Positions 36,562 to 46,387 are shown, numbered from the stretch's first letter. The stretch is 64,000 nucleotides of DNA from Methylumidiphilus sp963753955 (GCA_963753955.1 CAVWEM010000005.1:387736-451735), one strand, 5' to 3'. The notes: generated by a model from the letters alone, not told the origin. A program made the numbers and translations.

Positions 36562-37383
36562 GGAGGTGGGTTTAATTGATTTATTAAGTATGGTAGAGCA
36601 TAAAATTTTCAAGCTTCTTAGGCAACCATTCCAATGGCGTATCAAATTGTTTTGTGCAAGTATTGCAACAGTTCCGAGGTTGTCCGTTACGGCACCCAAA
36701 GCGGTCGTTCCCGGTTTCGCTGCAAGGAGTGCGGGCGAATATTCAAGACCGACTGCGTGTACCGGGCCTACGAGCCTGGCGTCAAAGACCAGATTGTGGA
36801 CATTGCCATGAACGGCGGCGGCATCCGGGATACTTCGCGCATTCTGGGTATCGGCAAACACACCTTCATTTCCACGCTAAAAAAAGCTCCGCTGAAGTGG
36901 TCGCCGTGAACCCTTACATCGGTACGCGTGAGATCGCCGTCGAAATCAGGCATCCCCTTGATTCTCCAATGGATGTTCAGGCAGACGAGCAATGGGGCTA
37001 CGTCGGCGACAAAAAGAACCAACGCTGGCTCCGGTATGCCATCGATGCCGTGACAGGCTGTGTCCTGTCGTTCGTTTTCGGGCGGCGCCAAGATGCGGTG
37101 TGCGAGCAATTGATCTCAAATTTGAAGGCATTCAATATCCGAACCTATTACACAGACGATTGGGGCAGCTATTCCGCACTCATCCCTAAAGACAAGCACG
37201 TCATTGGCAAGCAGCATACTCAAAAAATAGAAAACAAAAACCTTTTGTTGCGAACCCGGATCAAGCGATTGACGCGCAAAACGATCTGCTTTTCAAAATT
37301 GGAAGCACTTCACAACACGGTGATAGGGTTGTTTATAAATAGATACTGCTTTCAATCTCAATAAATCAATTAAACCCACCACC
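36562..37383 (+). mobile_element. IS1-family insertion sequence, copy 5 (7-A type, opposite orientation)
   Basis: 822 bp, the only copy with the transposase on the plus strand. Flanks CACAAGCG and ACTCTACG do not match, so there is no duplication. Neither flank is the complement of a flank of copies 2 or 3, so an inversion between those pairs is not supported. Confidence 0.94.
36634..37364 (+). CDS. IS1-family transposase InsA/InsAB' (frameshift type)
   Basis: InsA 36634-36909 ends after an A7 tract; InsB' follows in the -1 frame to 37364. This copy has QADEQWGYVGDKKNQ and KQHTQKIENKN, closer to the IS1 family norm than the QADEPWSYVGD / KQHAQK form of copies 1 to 4. It may represent the older lineage. 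Confidence 0.9.
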
Positions 37384-37436
37384 ACTCTACGCATATGCTG
37401 TGCTTCTATGAGGATTTCGGATTACTGCGTTAATAT

Positions 37437-37468
37437 GAAAAAAGCTCGCCGAAACCATCCGGCAAGCC
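37437..37468 (-). terminator. Rho-independent terminator for the 37523-38209 gene
   Basis: On the minus strand GGCTTGCCGGATGG, then TTTCGGCGAGC followed by TTTTTTC. The stem has about 8 bp with one G-T pair. Confidence 0.7.
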
Positions 37469-37522
37469 TTCCAATCATCCTGAACCAGCGGCAGGTTTCA
37501 TCCTTGTTTATCCCCCCATCCA

Positions 37523-38209
37523 TCACAAATCCCCTTCCGCCTTCCTCGCCAGCAACGGCGTCCTCGGCATTGCGCCGGCCAGCCGTTTGATGCGGGAATG
37601 GCTTTGCCACCAATACCCTCCGAGCATCAGCCCGACAAAACCACACGAGGCGATGCTGAGATAGAGCAGGCGCTTCATTTTCGAGACTTCATACAGTAAA
37701 TCATCCGCCGAGACGGCCGTGTTTTCGGTGCCGGGGGTGATTTTGAAGCGGGCATGGTCGAGGCGGGCGGGATCGGTGAGGTTGGCACGTTTGCCTGCGG
37801 AATAATTCTCCAGCAGCTTCACCTCGCCTTTCAACTCTTCCAGGGTTTTGAGTTCCTGCGCACCGACGGTGCCTGCGGTGACATTCTTTTCCAGGGTTTT
37901 GAGTTTGGTCTCCACCGAGTCGGCAACGAAGACCGTCATGCGGTTTTGCAGGGATTCCAGCTTTTCATTGTATTGGCGAATCCGCACGGAATCACTGTCT
38001 TCGGCCCCGGCCAGCCGACCTTGGACGCGCTCAAACATCTGGCTGGTGCTGAGGAAAAGCCACAGGCTCAAGGCCAGCATCAAGGCCATCAGGGCAAAGG
38101 CCCAATAACGCGCACGTTGGGAAGGCACATCAAGCAGCATGTGGCCCGGTAACTGGTCGCGCCGCGTCAGATCCACCAAAGTTCGGTTGTTATGGTAATG
38201 GTCTTGCAT
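37523..38209 (-). CDS. Uncharacterised inner-membrane protein with two TM segments and a coiled-coil centre
   Basis: 228 residues from MQDHYHNNRTLVDLTRRDQL (38209; a longer start at 38251 is possible). TM1 is FALMALMLALSLWLFL. The central region YNEKLESLQNRMTVFVADSV and LKTLEELKGEVKLLENYSAG is a likely coiled coil. TM2 is LYLSIASCGFVGLMLGGYWW. It resembles no named family I know. It lies downstream of pdxJ on the same strand. Confidence 0.7.
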   Translation of the reverse strand: MQDHYHNNRTLVDLTRRDQLPGHMLLDVPSQRARYWAFALMALMLALSLWLFLSTSQMFERVQGRLAGAEDSDSVRIRQYNEKLESLQNRMTVFVADSVETKLKTLEKNVTAGTVGAQELKTLEELKGEVKLLENYSAGKRANLTDPARLDHARFKITPGTENTAVSADDLLYEVSKMKRLLYLSIASCGFVGLMLGGYWWQSHSRIKRLAGAMPRTPLLARKAEGDL

Positions 38210-38318
38210 TCTTTCCCCATCGGCAAAATCCGGCCCCTGATCCAGGGCCAAGGGCTGTTGGTTATTCCCTGAGGTCGTCCAGGAAATTGCACAAATATGA
38301 CAGAAGCTTAAGCCGGGG

Positions 38319-39065
38319 TCAATTGGCGGCCCGCGCCGCCCGCATGATGGCCTTCAAGTCGGCGACCGCCCGCTCCAGGCCGGTGAACACGGCGCGGGCA
38401 ATGATGGCATGGCCGATGTTCAATTCGCGCACGGCGGGAATGCGACAGATGGGCTCGACATTGTGGTAATTCAGGCCATGGCCGGCGTTGACCCTTAGCC
38501 CCAAAGCGACGGCCTGCTCCGCCGCCCGCGACAAGCGTTGCAGTTCGTCCTCGCGGGCCTTGGGCCCGTCCGCATCGGCGTAATGGCCGGTGTGCAGTTC
38601 GATGACCGGCGCTCCGGTTTTCGCCGCCGCCTCGATTTGCCGGGGATCGGCGTCGATGAACAAAGACACTTCAATGCCGACCTCGCCCAAGGATTCGCTG
38701 GCGGCACGGACGCGGTCAAAGTGTCCGGCCACGTCCAGCCCACCTTCGGTGGTCAGCTCCTCGCGGCGCTCCGGCACCAGGCAACACGCGCCGGGCTGCA
38801 CAAAACAGGCGATGGCGACCATTTCTTCGGTCACCGCCATTTCCAGATTCAGCCGGGTGTTGAGCATCGCCTTCAGCAGGTCAATGTCGCGGTCTTGGAT
38901 ATGGCGGCGGTCTTCGCGTAAATGGGCGGTGATGCCGTCCGCACCCGCCTGTTCGGCCAATAGCGCGGCTTGGATCACATCGGGGTAACGGGTTCCCCGC
39001 GCCTGGCGGAGAGTGGCGACATGGTCGATATTTACGCCTAGGGATATGATTTGCTTTTCGTTCAT
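38319..39065 (-). CDS. pdxJ: Pyridoxine 5'-phosphate synthase
   Basis: 248-residue TIM barrel that makes pyridoxine phosphate from deoxyxylulose-5-P and aminoacetone phosphate. Signatures are LGVNIDHVATLRQARGTRYP, ITAHLREDRRHI and VNAGHGLNYHNV. Last gene of the rpoE-to-pdxJ run. Confidence 0.97.
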   Translation of the reverse strand: MNEKQIISLGVNIDHVATLRQARGTRYPDVIQAALLAEQAGADGITAHLREDRRHIQDRDIDLLKAMLNTRLNLEMAVTEEMVAIACFVQPGACCLVPERREELTTEGGLDVAGHFDRVRAASESLGEVGIEVSLFIDADPRQIEAAAKTGAPVIELHTGHYADADGPKAREDELQRLSRAAEQAVALGLRVNAGHGLNYHNVEPICRIPAVRELNIGHAIIARAVFTGLERAVADLKAIMRAARAAN

Positions 39066-39082
39066 CTATACACCTTGTTTTA

Positions 39083-39178
39083 CGCCCCTCTCCCTGCGGG
39101 AGAGGGGCTGGGGGGGTGAGGGCTTATGTTTCGCCTACCCCTCAACCTAACCCCCTCCCAGATGGAGAGGGGACTTGT
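39083..39178. repeat. Two REP-like palindromes between pdxJ and recO
   Basis: GCCCCTCTCCCTGCGGGAGA with GGGGCTGGGGGGGTGAGGG (39083-39123), and CCCCCTCCCAGATGGAGAGG (39150-39178). The second encodes the RecO C-terminus SPLHLGGG. Confidence 0.75.
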
Positions 39179-39884
39179 GTCGGATCGAAACGAACAACTC
39201 GCGGCTTTTCAACGGCCTCCCGCCCAGGTGATGGTTGATGACCCGGCGCATCAGCCGTTTGGCCTGGTTGATCTCCACTGGGCCGGGCAGGCAACCGTCG
39301 CGCAGGCCGAGCAAAACGGAACCCCGGATGGTAGTGTCACCCGGCGCGGATTCCACCGGGCCATGCTCAATGTGGTAAACATAATGGCGTTCAGGCCTGA
39401 TTTCCTCGCCGCTGTCCGCGTCATGCTCCAGCATCAAGCCATAGCCGATCTCGTCCAACAAGGCCAGTTCGAAGAAGCGCAGGCTCTCATCCAAATGCTC
39501 TCCGCATTGGAGGCGTTCCAGGCATTGCCCGTAAGTGGAAAAAATCCCCGGATGGGGATCATGTTCCGGCAACAGCCTGAGCAATAACTCATTCAAGTAA
39601 AACCCGCAAAACAAGGCTTTCCCAGACAAGTCGAATGCCTTTCCCCTGGCCTCGGCAGCGGTCAACACCGGCGGCTCGCCCCGCAACGTCCATCCCAAGC
39701 TCAAAGGCGCGAACGGCTGCAACACGCCGAACCGGCCTACCCTGCCCCGCATCGCGCCTTTGGCGATCAGCCTGAGGATGCCGTGGTCGCGGGAGAAGAT
39801 GTCCAGCAGCAGACTGGTTTCGCGGAAATTCCGCCGATGCAGCAGGAAGGCATCGCGCAGGGAATGCCGATCCGCCGGGCCCAT
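39147..39884 (-). CDS. recO: DNA repair protein RecO
   Basis: 245 residues. OB-fold start AFLLHRRNFRETSLLLDIFS, DHGILRLIAKGAMRGRVG, then the helical domain GFYLNELLLRLLPEHDPHPG and FFELALLDEIGYGL. It loads RecA on SSB-coated DNA with RecR. The C-terminal tail comes from a REP-like repeat. Its start lies 5 nt beyond the era stop, as in most relatives. Confidence 0.94.
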   Translation of the reverse strand: MGPADRHSLRDAFLLHRRNFRETSLLLDIFSRDHGILRLIAKGAMRGRVGRFGVLQPFAPLSLGWTLRGEPPVLTAAEARGKAFDLSGKALFCGFYLNELLLRLLPEHDPHPGIFSTYGQCLERLQCGEHLDESLRFFELALLDEIGYGLMLEHDADSGEEIRPERHYVYHIEHGPVESAPGDTTIRGSVLLGLRDGCLPGPVEINQAKRLMRRVINHHLGGRPLKSRELFVSIRHKSPLHLGGG

Positions 39885-39889
39885 GCGCC

Positions 39890-40771
39890 TCAGTCGGTAT
39901 AGCCTAGGCTTTGCAAGGCCCGCTCATTGTCAGACCATCCCTTCTTCACCTTGACCCACAGGCCCAGGTAAACCTTGTGCTCCAGCATCTTTTCCATTTC
40001 CTCGCGGGCGCGCTGGCCGACTTTTTTCAGCACCTCGCCGGCCTTGCCGATGACGATGACTTTCTGGCCTTCGCGTTCCACCCAGATGATGGCATGGATG
40101 CGGGTCAGCCCTTCTTTCTCCTCGTATTGCTCAATCTCCACGGTGAGGGCGTGGGGCACTTCCTGTCCTAGGCTGCGGATCAGCTTCTCGCGGATCATTT
40201 CCGCCGCGAAGAAGCGTTGCGGACGGTCGGTGACCTGGTCTGCCGGGTAGATCGGCTCACCCTCGGGCAACAGTCCCATGATGACCGCTTCCAAGCGATC
40301 CAGGTTGGTGTTTTTCAGGGCGGCGACAGGGACGATGGCGGCAAAGTCGAAACGCTTGGCGGCCTCTTCAAGGAAAGGCAGCAGCCTGTCCTTGTCCTCG
40401 CATTGGTCGATCTTGTTGACCGCCAGAATGACCGGGCAGGTGGCGTTGCGCAGCTGCTCAAGCACTACCTCGTTTTCCGGATGCCATGTCCACTGGTCGA
40501 CAACCCACACAATCACATCCACCCCCATCAGCACGGTGCTGGCGGTTTTGTTGAGATAGCGGTTCATGGCACGTTTTTGTTCGCCATGGATGCCGGGGGT
40601 GTCCACGAAAATGGCCTGACCCAGCTCGGTGGTCTTGATGCCGTGGATGCGGTGGCGGGTGGTTTGTGGGCGCCTGGAGGTGATGCAGATCTTCTGTCCG
40701 ACAAGATGGTTCAGCAGCGTGGATTTGCCCGCGTTAGGCCTTCCCACCAAGGCGACATATCCCGTTTTCAT
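39890..40771 (-). CDS. era: GTPase Era
   Basis: 293 residues from MKTGYVALVGRPNAGKSTLL (P-loop). G3 is DTPGIHGEQKRAMN, G4 VILAVNKID, and the C-terminal KH domain contains IWVEREGQKVIVIGKAGEVL. It binds the 3' end of 16S rRNA in 30S assembly. No stop codon separates it from the upstream rnc frame: GIKI-MKTG reads through in frame. Confidence 0.95.
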   Translation of the reverse strand: MKTGYVALVGRPNAGKSTLLNHLVGQKICITSRRPQTTRHRIHGIKTTELGQAIFVDTPGIHGEQKRAMNRYLNKTASTVLMGVDVIVWVVDQWTWHPENEVVLEQLRNATCPVILAVNKIDQCEDKDRLLPFLEEAAKRFDFAAIVPVAALKNTNLDRLEAVIMGLLPEGEPIYPADQVTDRPQRFFAAEMIREKLIRSLGQEVPHALTVEIEQYEEKEGLTRIHAIIWVEREGQKVIVIGKAGEVLKKVGQRAREEMEKMLEHKVYLGLWVKVKKGWSDNERALQSLGYTD

Positions 40772-41461
40772 GATTTTGATACCCATTTCTTCCGACAGTT
40801 TGGCAAGCATGTGTTCAGCCGCTTGCTGTTCGGCTTTCTTTCGCGACGCACCTTCGCCTTCGGCGCTGAGGGACATCAATTGGACTCGGCATTCCACCCG
40901 GAAATGCTGGTCGTGGGGTTGGCCTTCCTGGGACAGGAGAATATAAACCGGCAGTTCAAACCCCCGTCCCTGCATCAATTCCTGCAAACGGGTTTTGGGA
41001 TCTTTATTCCAGCCGTCCAGGGAAAGCCGGTTGATCGAATCGGCAAACAATCGCAATATCCATTGTTTCGCGGCCTCCATGCCCTGGTCCTTGAGCAGCG
41101 CGCCGATGATGGCTTCCAGCGCGTCGGACAGAATAGAATCCCGCCGATAGCCGCCACTTTTCAACTCGCCGGAGCCAAGGATAAGATAATCGCCCAGATT
41201 CAATTCCCTGGCCAGCGAGGCGAGGACGGTTTGGTTGACCAGCGTGGCCCGCAACCGGCTCAAAATCCCCTCATCGGCTTGGGGAAATTTCCCGTACAGA
41301 CACTCGGCGATGACGAAACCCAATACCGAGTCGCCGAGGAATTCCAGGCGTTCGTTATTGTCGCCATCGGCGCTGCGATGGGTCAAGGCCCGTTTGAACA
41401 AACCAGGATCATTGAACCGCAAGCCAATTTTCTTGGCCAATACCTCCGGCTTGCCAATCAA
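40772..41461 (-). CDS. rnc: Ribonuclease III (in frame with era)
   Basis: 230 residues, MIGKPEVLAKKIGLRFNDPG. The catalytic signature is NERLEFLGDSVLGFV, with the second acidic site in SDALEAIIGALLKDQG. The dsRNA-binding domain runs from about 155 (DPKTRLQELMQGRGFELPVY) to QQAAEHMLAKLSEE. The frame continues without a stop into Era, giving one 523-residue ORF. It overlaps the DUF4845 gene by 4 nt. Confidence 0.95.
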
Positions 41462-41841
41462 TTCGGTTTGCCTATTGCGAAGGATTCTTTGAATTTCACC
41501 AAGGTGCTGACATTGCCCAAAATGGGCTGGTCGATCTCGTAATCAAGATCAATGGTCAGCTTCCCTATGCTTTTTTCGATAGTCACACTCTTCTCGGGCG
41601 TGATCCGGTCAATAGAGTTCATATCCCAGCGCTTTTGCAGCATCACCATGATCTCATGCGGGGATTTATCGGCCAATTCGGGTTCGTTCTTGAGGTTGTT
41701 CAGAATCGTCGTGACTTTGAAATGTTCCAAGTAGACCGGTGCTAATTTCAATCCCAGCAAGATGTAAAACCCGACCATGATACACAATATCAGGAAGCTG
41801 ATGAGCGTCATGCCTTGCTGACGGGATGCACGATGATTCAT
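41458..41841 (-). CDS. DUF4845-family membrane protein
   Basis: 127 residues: MNHRASRQQGMTLISFLILC with one TM segment (ISFLILCIMVGFYILLGLKL), followed by VYLEHFKVTTILNNLKNEPE. It is the standard gene between lepB and rnc in gammaproteobacteria. The role is unknown. Confidence 0.9.
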   Translation of the reverse strand: MNHRASRQQGMTLISFLILCIMVGFYILLGLKLAPVYLEHFKVTTILNNLKNEPELADKSPHEIMVMLQKRWDMNSIDRITPEKSVTIEKSIGKLTIDLDYEIDQPILGNVSTLVKFKESFAIGKPN

Positions 41842-41867
41842 TATCCAGACCTCCGGTTTAAGAAAAC

Positions 41868-42653
41868 CTAATGCAAGCTATTGCCGATGCGCGAAAAAGC
41901 AATGCCACCATTGTCCCAATCGAAGCTCATCCAAATGAAAAATGCCTTGCCCACCAAGTTGCCTTCCGGCACAAAACCCCAATAACGGCTATCGTTGCTA
42001 TTGTCGCGGTTGTCGCCCATCACAAAATAGTGGCCTGCCGGGACGGTGACTCCGGGCGGAACCTAGCCTTGGAAGGCTGGCCCTCGCGGATCAGGATATC
42101 ATGGGTGACCGGGTCGAAATCCTCCGACTTGAGGATGGCCCCGGTCATGTTCTCACCCTTGCCTGTGCCTTGGTAAGCCATCAGAGGGGTTTGCTTAATC
42201 GGCTCGCCGTTAAGGGTGAGCTGTTTGTCGAAATAAGCGACACGGTCACCGGGCAGGCCAATGACACGCTTGATATAATCCACCGTCGGATCATTGGGGA
42301 AACGGAACACCACGATGTCGCCACGTTTAGGTTGGCCCATTTCGACGATTTTGGTGTGCGCCACGGGCAAGCGCACGCCATAGGTGAACTTGTTGACCAG
42401 GATGAAATCGCCGATCAGTAGGGTAGGCATCATCGAACCCGAGGGAATACGGAAAGGCTCGACCAAGAAAGAGCGCAGCAGCAACACAATGAAGATGACA
42501 GGAAAAAACGACTTGGCATATTCAACCGGCCAAGGCTCGGCCACTTCGGTTTCGGCAGGCGGATTGAATTTCAGACCACAAAGCCCAACCAGCCCAAATC
42601 AAACCCGTCACCAAACTCGCGGCGACCAGAAAAAACTCAAAATCATAATCCAT
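41868..42653 (-). CDS. lepB: Signal peptidase I (two apparent frameshifts)
   Basis: Three frames join into one protein. MDYDFEFFLVAASLVTGLIW from 42653 is followed by a shift near 42590. The main frame has EPFRIPSGSMMPTLL (catalytic Ser) and VDYIKRVIGLPGD (catalytic Lys). A shift near 42062 leads to VPPGVTVPAGHYFVMGDNRD, SNDSRYWGFVPEGNLVGKAF, ending IGNSLH at 41868. About 260 residues. The gene is essential in most bacteria. Confidence 0.9.
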
Positions 42654-42656
42654 CGG

Positions 42657-44460
42657 TTAATCCTTGTTAACTCGGAGAACGGCCAGAAAGGCTTCCTGGG
42701 GGATATCGACCTTGCCGACCTGTTTCATGCGCTTTTTGCCGGCTTTTTGTTTTTCCAGCAGTTTTTTCTTGCGGGTGGTGTCGCCGCCATAGCATTTCGC
42801 CAAGACGTTTTTGCTCATGGCCTTGACCGTGGAGCGGGCGATGATCTTCGAGCCGATAGCCGCCTGGATGGCCACCTCGAACATCTGCCGGGGAATCAGC
42901 TCTTTCATTTTTTCCACCAGGTCGCGGCCTCGGTTCTGGCTGATGTCCCGGTGGACAATCAAGGACAGCGCATCAACTTTCTCGCCATTGATCAGAATAT
43001 CCACCTTGACCAAGGGCGCAGGCTGGAACCTCAGAAATTCATAGTCGAAGGAGGCAAAGCCCCGACTCACCGATTTGAGGCGGTCAAAGAAGTCCAGCAC
43101 CACCTCACTCAAGGGCAACTCGAAACCCAGGGCCACTTGGCTGCCCATGAACAGCATCTTTTTTTGCACTCCGCGCTTTTCGATGCAAAGTGTGATGACC
43201 GCACCCAGATAATCCTGCGGCACCAGAATGTTGGCCTGGATGATAGGTTCGAGGATTTCGTCGATTTCGTGCGGAGACGGCAGTTTGGACGGATTGTCGA
43301 TCTGGATTGTCTCGCCTTTGGCGGTGATGACTTCGTAAATCACCGTCGGCGCCGAGGTGATCAAATCCAGAGTCGTATTCGCGCTCCAAGCGCTCCTGGA
43401 TGATCTCCATGTGCAACATGCCGAGAAAGCCGATGCGGAAGCCAAACCCCAGCGCCTGCGAGGTTTCCGGCTCGTATTGCAGCGCTGCGTCGTTCAGGTT
43501 CAGCTTGCTCAGGGCCTCGCGCAAGATTTTCGTAATCATCGGCCTCGACCGGAAAGATGCCCGCAAACACCCGCGGCTGGACTTTCTGGAAGCCCGGCAA
43601 TGTTCCGTGGCAGGGTTGTCGGTCGTGGTGATGGTGTCGCCGACCGGCGCGCCGTAAATGTCCTTGATGGATGCCACCATGAAACCGACTTCGCCCGGCC
43701 CCAGTACCTTTTTTTCCAATCGCTTCGGGGTGAACACGCCGACTTGATCGACCAAATGGCTTTTGCCGGTCGACATGATGGTGATTTTCTGTTTCTTGGA
43801 CATGGTGCCGTTTTTCACCCGCACCAGGGACACCACGCCCAGATAATTGTCGAACCAGGAATCGATGATCAGGGCCTGCAAGGGCGCGTCGGCATCGCCT
43901 TGCGGCGGAGGAATCCTCTCGACCAGTTGCTCCAGCACATCGACCACGCCCTGGCCGGTCTTGGCGCTGATCCTGACCGCATCCTCGGCTGGAATGCCGA
44001 TGATTTCCTCAATTTCCTTAATCACCTTCTCCGGGTCGGCCGAGGGCAGGTCAATTTTGTTCAGTACCGGCAACACTTCCAAGCCCTGTTCCATGGCGGT
44101 ATAGCAGTTCGCAACCGATTGCGCCTCGACGCCCTGCGCGGCATCCACGACCAACAGAGCACCCTCGCAGGCGGCCAGCGAGCGCGAAACTTCGTAGGAA
44201 AAATCCACATGGCCGGGCGTATCAATGAAGTTCAGCTGGTAAGTCTGGCCATCCTCGGCTTTGTAATCCAATGTCACGCTTTGCGCTTTGATGGTGATGC
44301 CGCGCTCCCGTTCGATGTCCATGGAGTCAAGCACCTGATTCTCCATTTCACGGTCGCTTAAGCCCCCGCAAATCTGGATGAACCGGTCGGCCAAGGTCGA
44401 TTTGCCATGGTCAATATGGGCAATGATGGAAAAGTTGCGTATGTGGTTAAGATCGGTCAC
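42657..44460 (-). CDS. lepA: Elongation factor 4 (LepA), three apparent frameshifts
   Basis: Starts MTDLNHIRNFSIIAHIDHGK with DTPGHVDFSYEVSRS and VLPVLNKIDLPSADP. Frame changes near 43600 (one base missing), 43522 (one extra) and 43371 (one extra) must be corrected to read LPGFQKVQPRVFAGIFPVEA, REALSKLNLNDAALQYEPET and DLITSAPTVIYEVITAKGET. The C-terminal domain ends KQVGKVDIPQEAFLAVLRVN-like at 42657. About 600 residues, the normal length. Confidence 0.92.
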
Positions 44461-44478
44461 GGGTTCAGTCTTTAAGTT

Positions 44479-45912
44479 TTAATGCCAGGAACTGCGAACT
44501 GCCACTGGCGTTGACACCAGCATGGCAATGGATTTGCCCTTGGGCAGTCCCTTGACTACCTCGTTGAATTGCTTCACATCCTTGATGGCTTGGTCTTGAA
44601 TGCGCAGGATCACGTCGCCCCGGCGAATGCCCGCCTCCAAAGCCGGCCCCGGCTTCACATCTTGAACTAGCACGCCATTCTGCTTGACCTCCAATTGTTC
44701 CCGCTGTTCCGCAGTCAAGCCGGACACGCTGAGCCCCAAACGATTAACTTCTTTGCCTTCTGGCTGGGGTGCCACGGCAACCGGTTCGTCCTCGTCCGGC
44801 AAACTGCCAATCTTGACCTGGACTTCTTTGTTCTGGCCTTGGCGGATCAGCTTCAAGCTGGCAGTATCGCCGATCTTGGTGACGCCCACCAAGGGAGGCA
44901 AGGATGAGGATGAGACGATTTCCTGCTTGTTGTAGTCGGTGATGATGTCGCCCACCTGAAGTCCTGCCGCTTCCGCCGGACTCTTCGGGAGAACCTTGGA
45001 CACCAACGCGCCTTGGGGTTTCTTCATGCCGAAGGATTCCGCCAATTCGCGGGTGACATCCTGAATCTGGACACCCAGCCAGCCCCTGGAGACATGCCCC
45101 GAGGTCTTCAGTTGCTCCACCACTTTCATGGCGACTTCAATCGGAATCGCGAAGGAGATGCCCATGGAACCGCCGGTGCGGCTATAAATCTGCGAATTCA
45201 CACCCACCACTTGGCCCTCCATGTTGAACAGCGGCCCGCCGGAGTTGCCTGGGTTGATGGCCACGTCGGTCTGGATGAAAGGCACATAATTGTCGCTGGG
45301 CAGGCTCCGGCCCTTGGCGCTGACGATTCCCGCCGTCACCGAATGGTCGAAGCCAAAGGGCGAACCAATCGCCAGCACCCAGGAGCCCACCTTAAGATTC
45401 TCCGAAGAACCGATATTCAACACGGGCAGGCCGGTGGCGTCGATCTTCAACAGGGCGATGTCGCTGCGTTTGTCAGAACCGACCACCTTGGCGACCAGTT
45501 CGCGCCGGTCTTGCAGGCGGACCACGATTTCATCGGCGTCTTTCACCACGTGATGGTTGGTGAGGATGTAGCCGTCCGCTGAAATGACAAAACCTGAGCC
45601 TAAGGATTTTACCTCGCTGGGCTGGCCCCCGTCTCCTTGGCCACCGCCACCGCCACCCCCACCCGGTCCGCCTTCACCGAAATAATGCTTGAAGAATTCG
45701 TCCAAAGGCGTCCCCTCGGGGATGTCCAAACCTTCGGGCAATTGGGGACGTTCTCCGGCGGAGATTTTCTGCGTGGTGCTGATGTTGACCACCGCAGTGT
45801 TGTTCTTTTCCACCAGTGTGGTGAAATCCGGCAGTTCGACCGCATCCACCAGCAAGGGAAAGGCGGCCAAGCCGACGAGCAGCAGCACGAATGCCTGCAT
45901 TCTTTTGAGCAT
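44479..45912 (-). CDS. mucD: Periplasmic serine endoprotease MucD/DegP-like
   Basis: About 477 residues from MLKRMQAFVLLLVGLAAFPL. The catalytic triad is ILTNHHVVKDAD (His), RSDIALLKIDATG (Asp) and INPGNSGGPLFNME (Ser). Two PDZ domains follow (GWLGVQIQDVTRELAESFG; LGLSVSGLTAEQREQLEV). A Gly-rich loop GEGGPGGGGGGGGQGDGGQ sits before the protease domain. It completes the rpoE-rseA-B-C-mucD envelope-stress cluster. Confidence 0.94.
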   Translation of the reverse strand: MLKRMQAFVLLLVGLAAFPLLVDAVELPDFTTLVEKNNTAVVNISTTQKISAGERPQLPEGLDIPEGTPLDEFFKHYFGEGGPGGGGGGGGQGDGGQPSEVKSLGSGFVISADGYILTNHHVVKDADEIVVRLQDRRELVAKVVGSDKRSDIALLKIDATGLPVLNIGSSENLKVGSWVLAIGSPFGFDHSVTAGIVSAKGRSLPSDNYVPFIQTDVAINPGNSGGPLFNMEGQVVGVNSQIYSRTGGSMGISFAIPIEVAMKVVEQLKTSGHVSRGWLGVQIQDVTRELAESFGMKKPQGALVSKVLPKSPAEAAGLQVGDIITDYNKQEIVSSSSLPPLVGVTKIGDTASLKLIRQGQNKEVQVKIGSLPDEDEPVAVAPQPEGKEVNRLGLSVSGLTAEQREQLEVKQNGVLVQDVKPGPALEAGIRRGDVILRIQDQAIKDVKQFNEVVKGLPKGKSIAMLVSTPVAVRSSWH

Positions 45913-45967
45913 GACGGACTCCGAAGTCATCGTATGACATAAGGTGAATCTAAAAATGGAAGGAGGA

Positions 45968-46387
45968 TTAATTGAGTTTGCGCAGGATCACGGGCTGGTA
46001 GGCTTCCCGGTCGAACAACCGGACAGCCTTCAAGCCAGCGAAACAAAGACCCAGACCGGCCAGTCCGCCCAGGACACTGGCCAAATCGGAACCGGCGATG
46101 GATTTGCCCAACAAGGCACCGGCGAAAAGGCAGATCAAGGGCAGCAGATAAATCCAGAAAGAACCGCTTGCCAAGACATCTTCCTCAATCCCGACCAGCA
46201 CTTTGTCACCCGTGAGCAAAGGCAGATCCGAGATAACCTGCAAACGGACGCGCTTGTCGCCAAACAATCCGCCCGACAGCGCGCTAGGGCAGGCCTCGGC
46301 GCAACCGGAACAGGCCGAACGGCGATTTTTCTCCAGCCAAACCCGACCGGCAGACACCTCGGCCACGTAGGCTTCTTCCTCGATCAT
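45968..46387 (-). CDS. rseC: RseC/MucC family regulator
   Basis: 139 residues: EEEAYVAEVSAGRVWLEKNR, the cysteine cluster ACSGCAEACPS, then two TM segments (FWIYLLPLICLFAGALLGKS and LASVLGGLAGLGLCFAGLKA). It has been linked to reducing SoxR and the Rnf complex in enterobacteria. Its ATG overlaps the rseB stop by 4 nt. Confidence 0.9.
   Translation of the reverse strand: MIEEEAYVAEVSAGRVWLEKNRRSACSGCAEACPSALSGGLFGDKRVRLQVISDLPLLTGDKVLVGIEEDVLASGSFWIYLLPLICLFAGALLGKSIAGSDLASVLGGLAGLGLCFAGLKAVRLFDREAYQPVILRKLN

Noticed and set aside
6486..37383. Inversion between IS1 copy 5 and copy 2 or 3 to explain missing duplications
   Set aside because: None of the flanks of copy 2 or 3 is the complement of a flank of copy 5.
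40217..41542. 441-codon plus-strand ORF opposite rnc-era
   Set aside because: Antisense shadow of two well-conserved genes; no ribosome site or motif.
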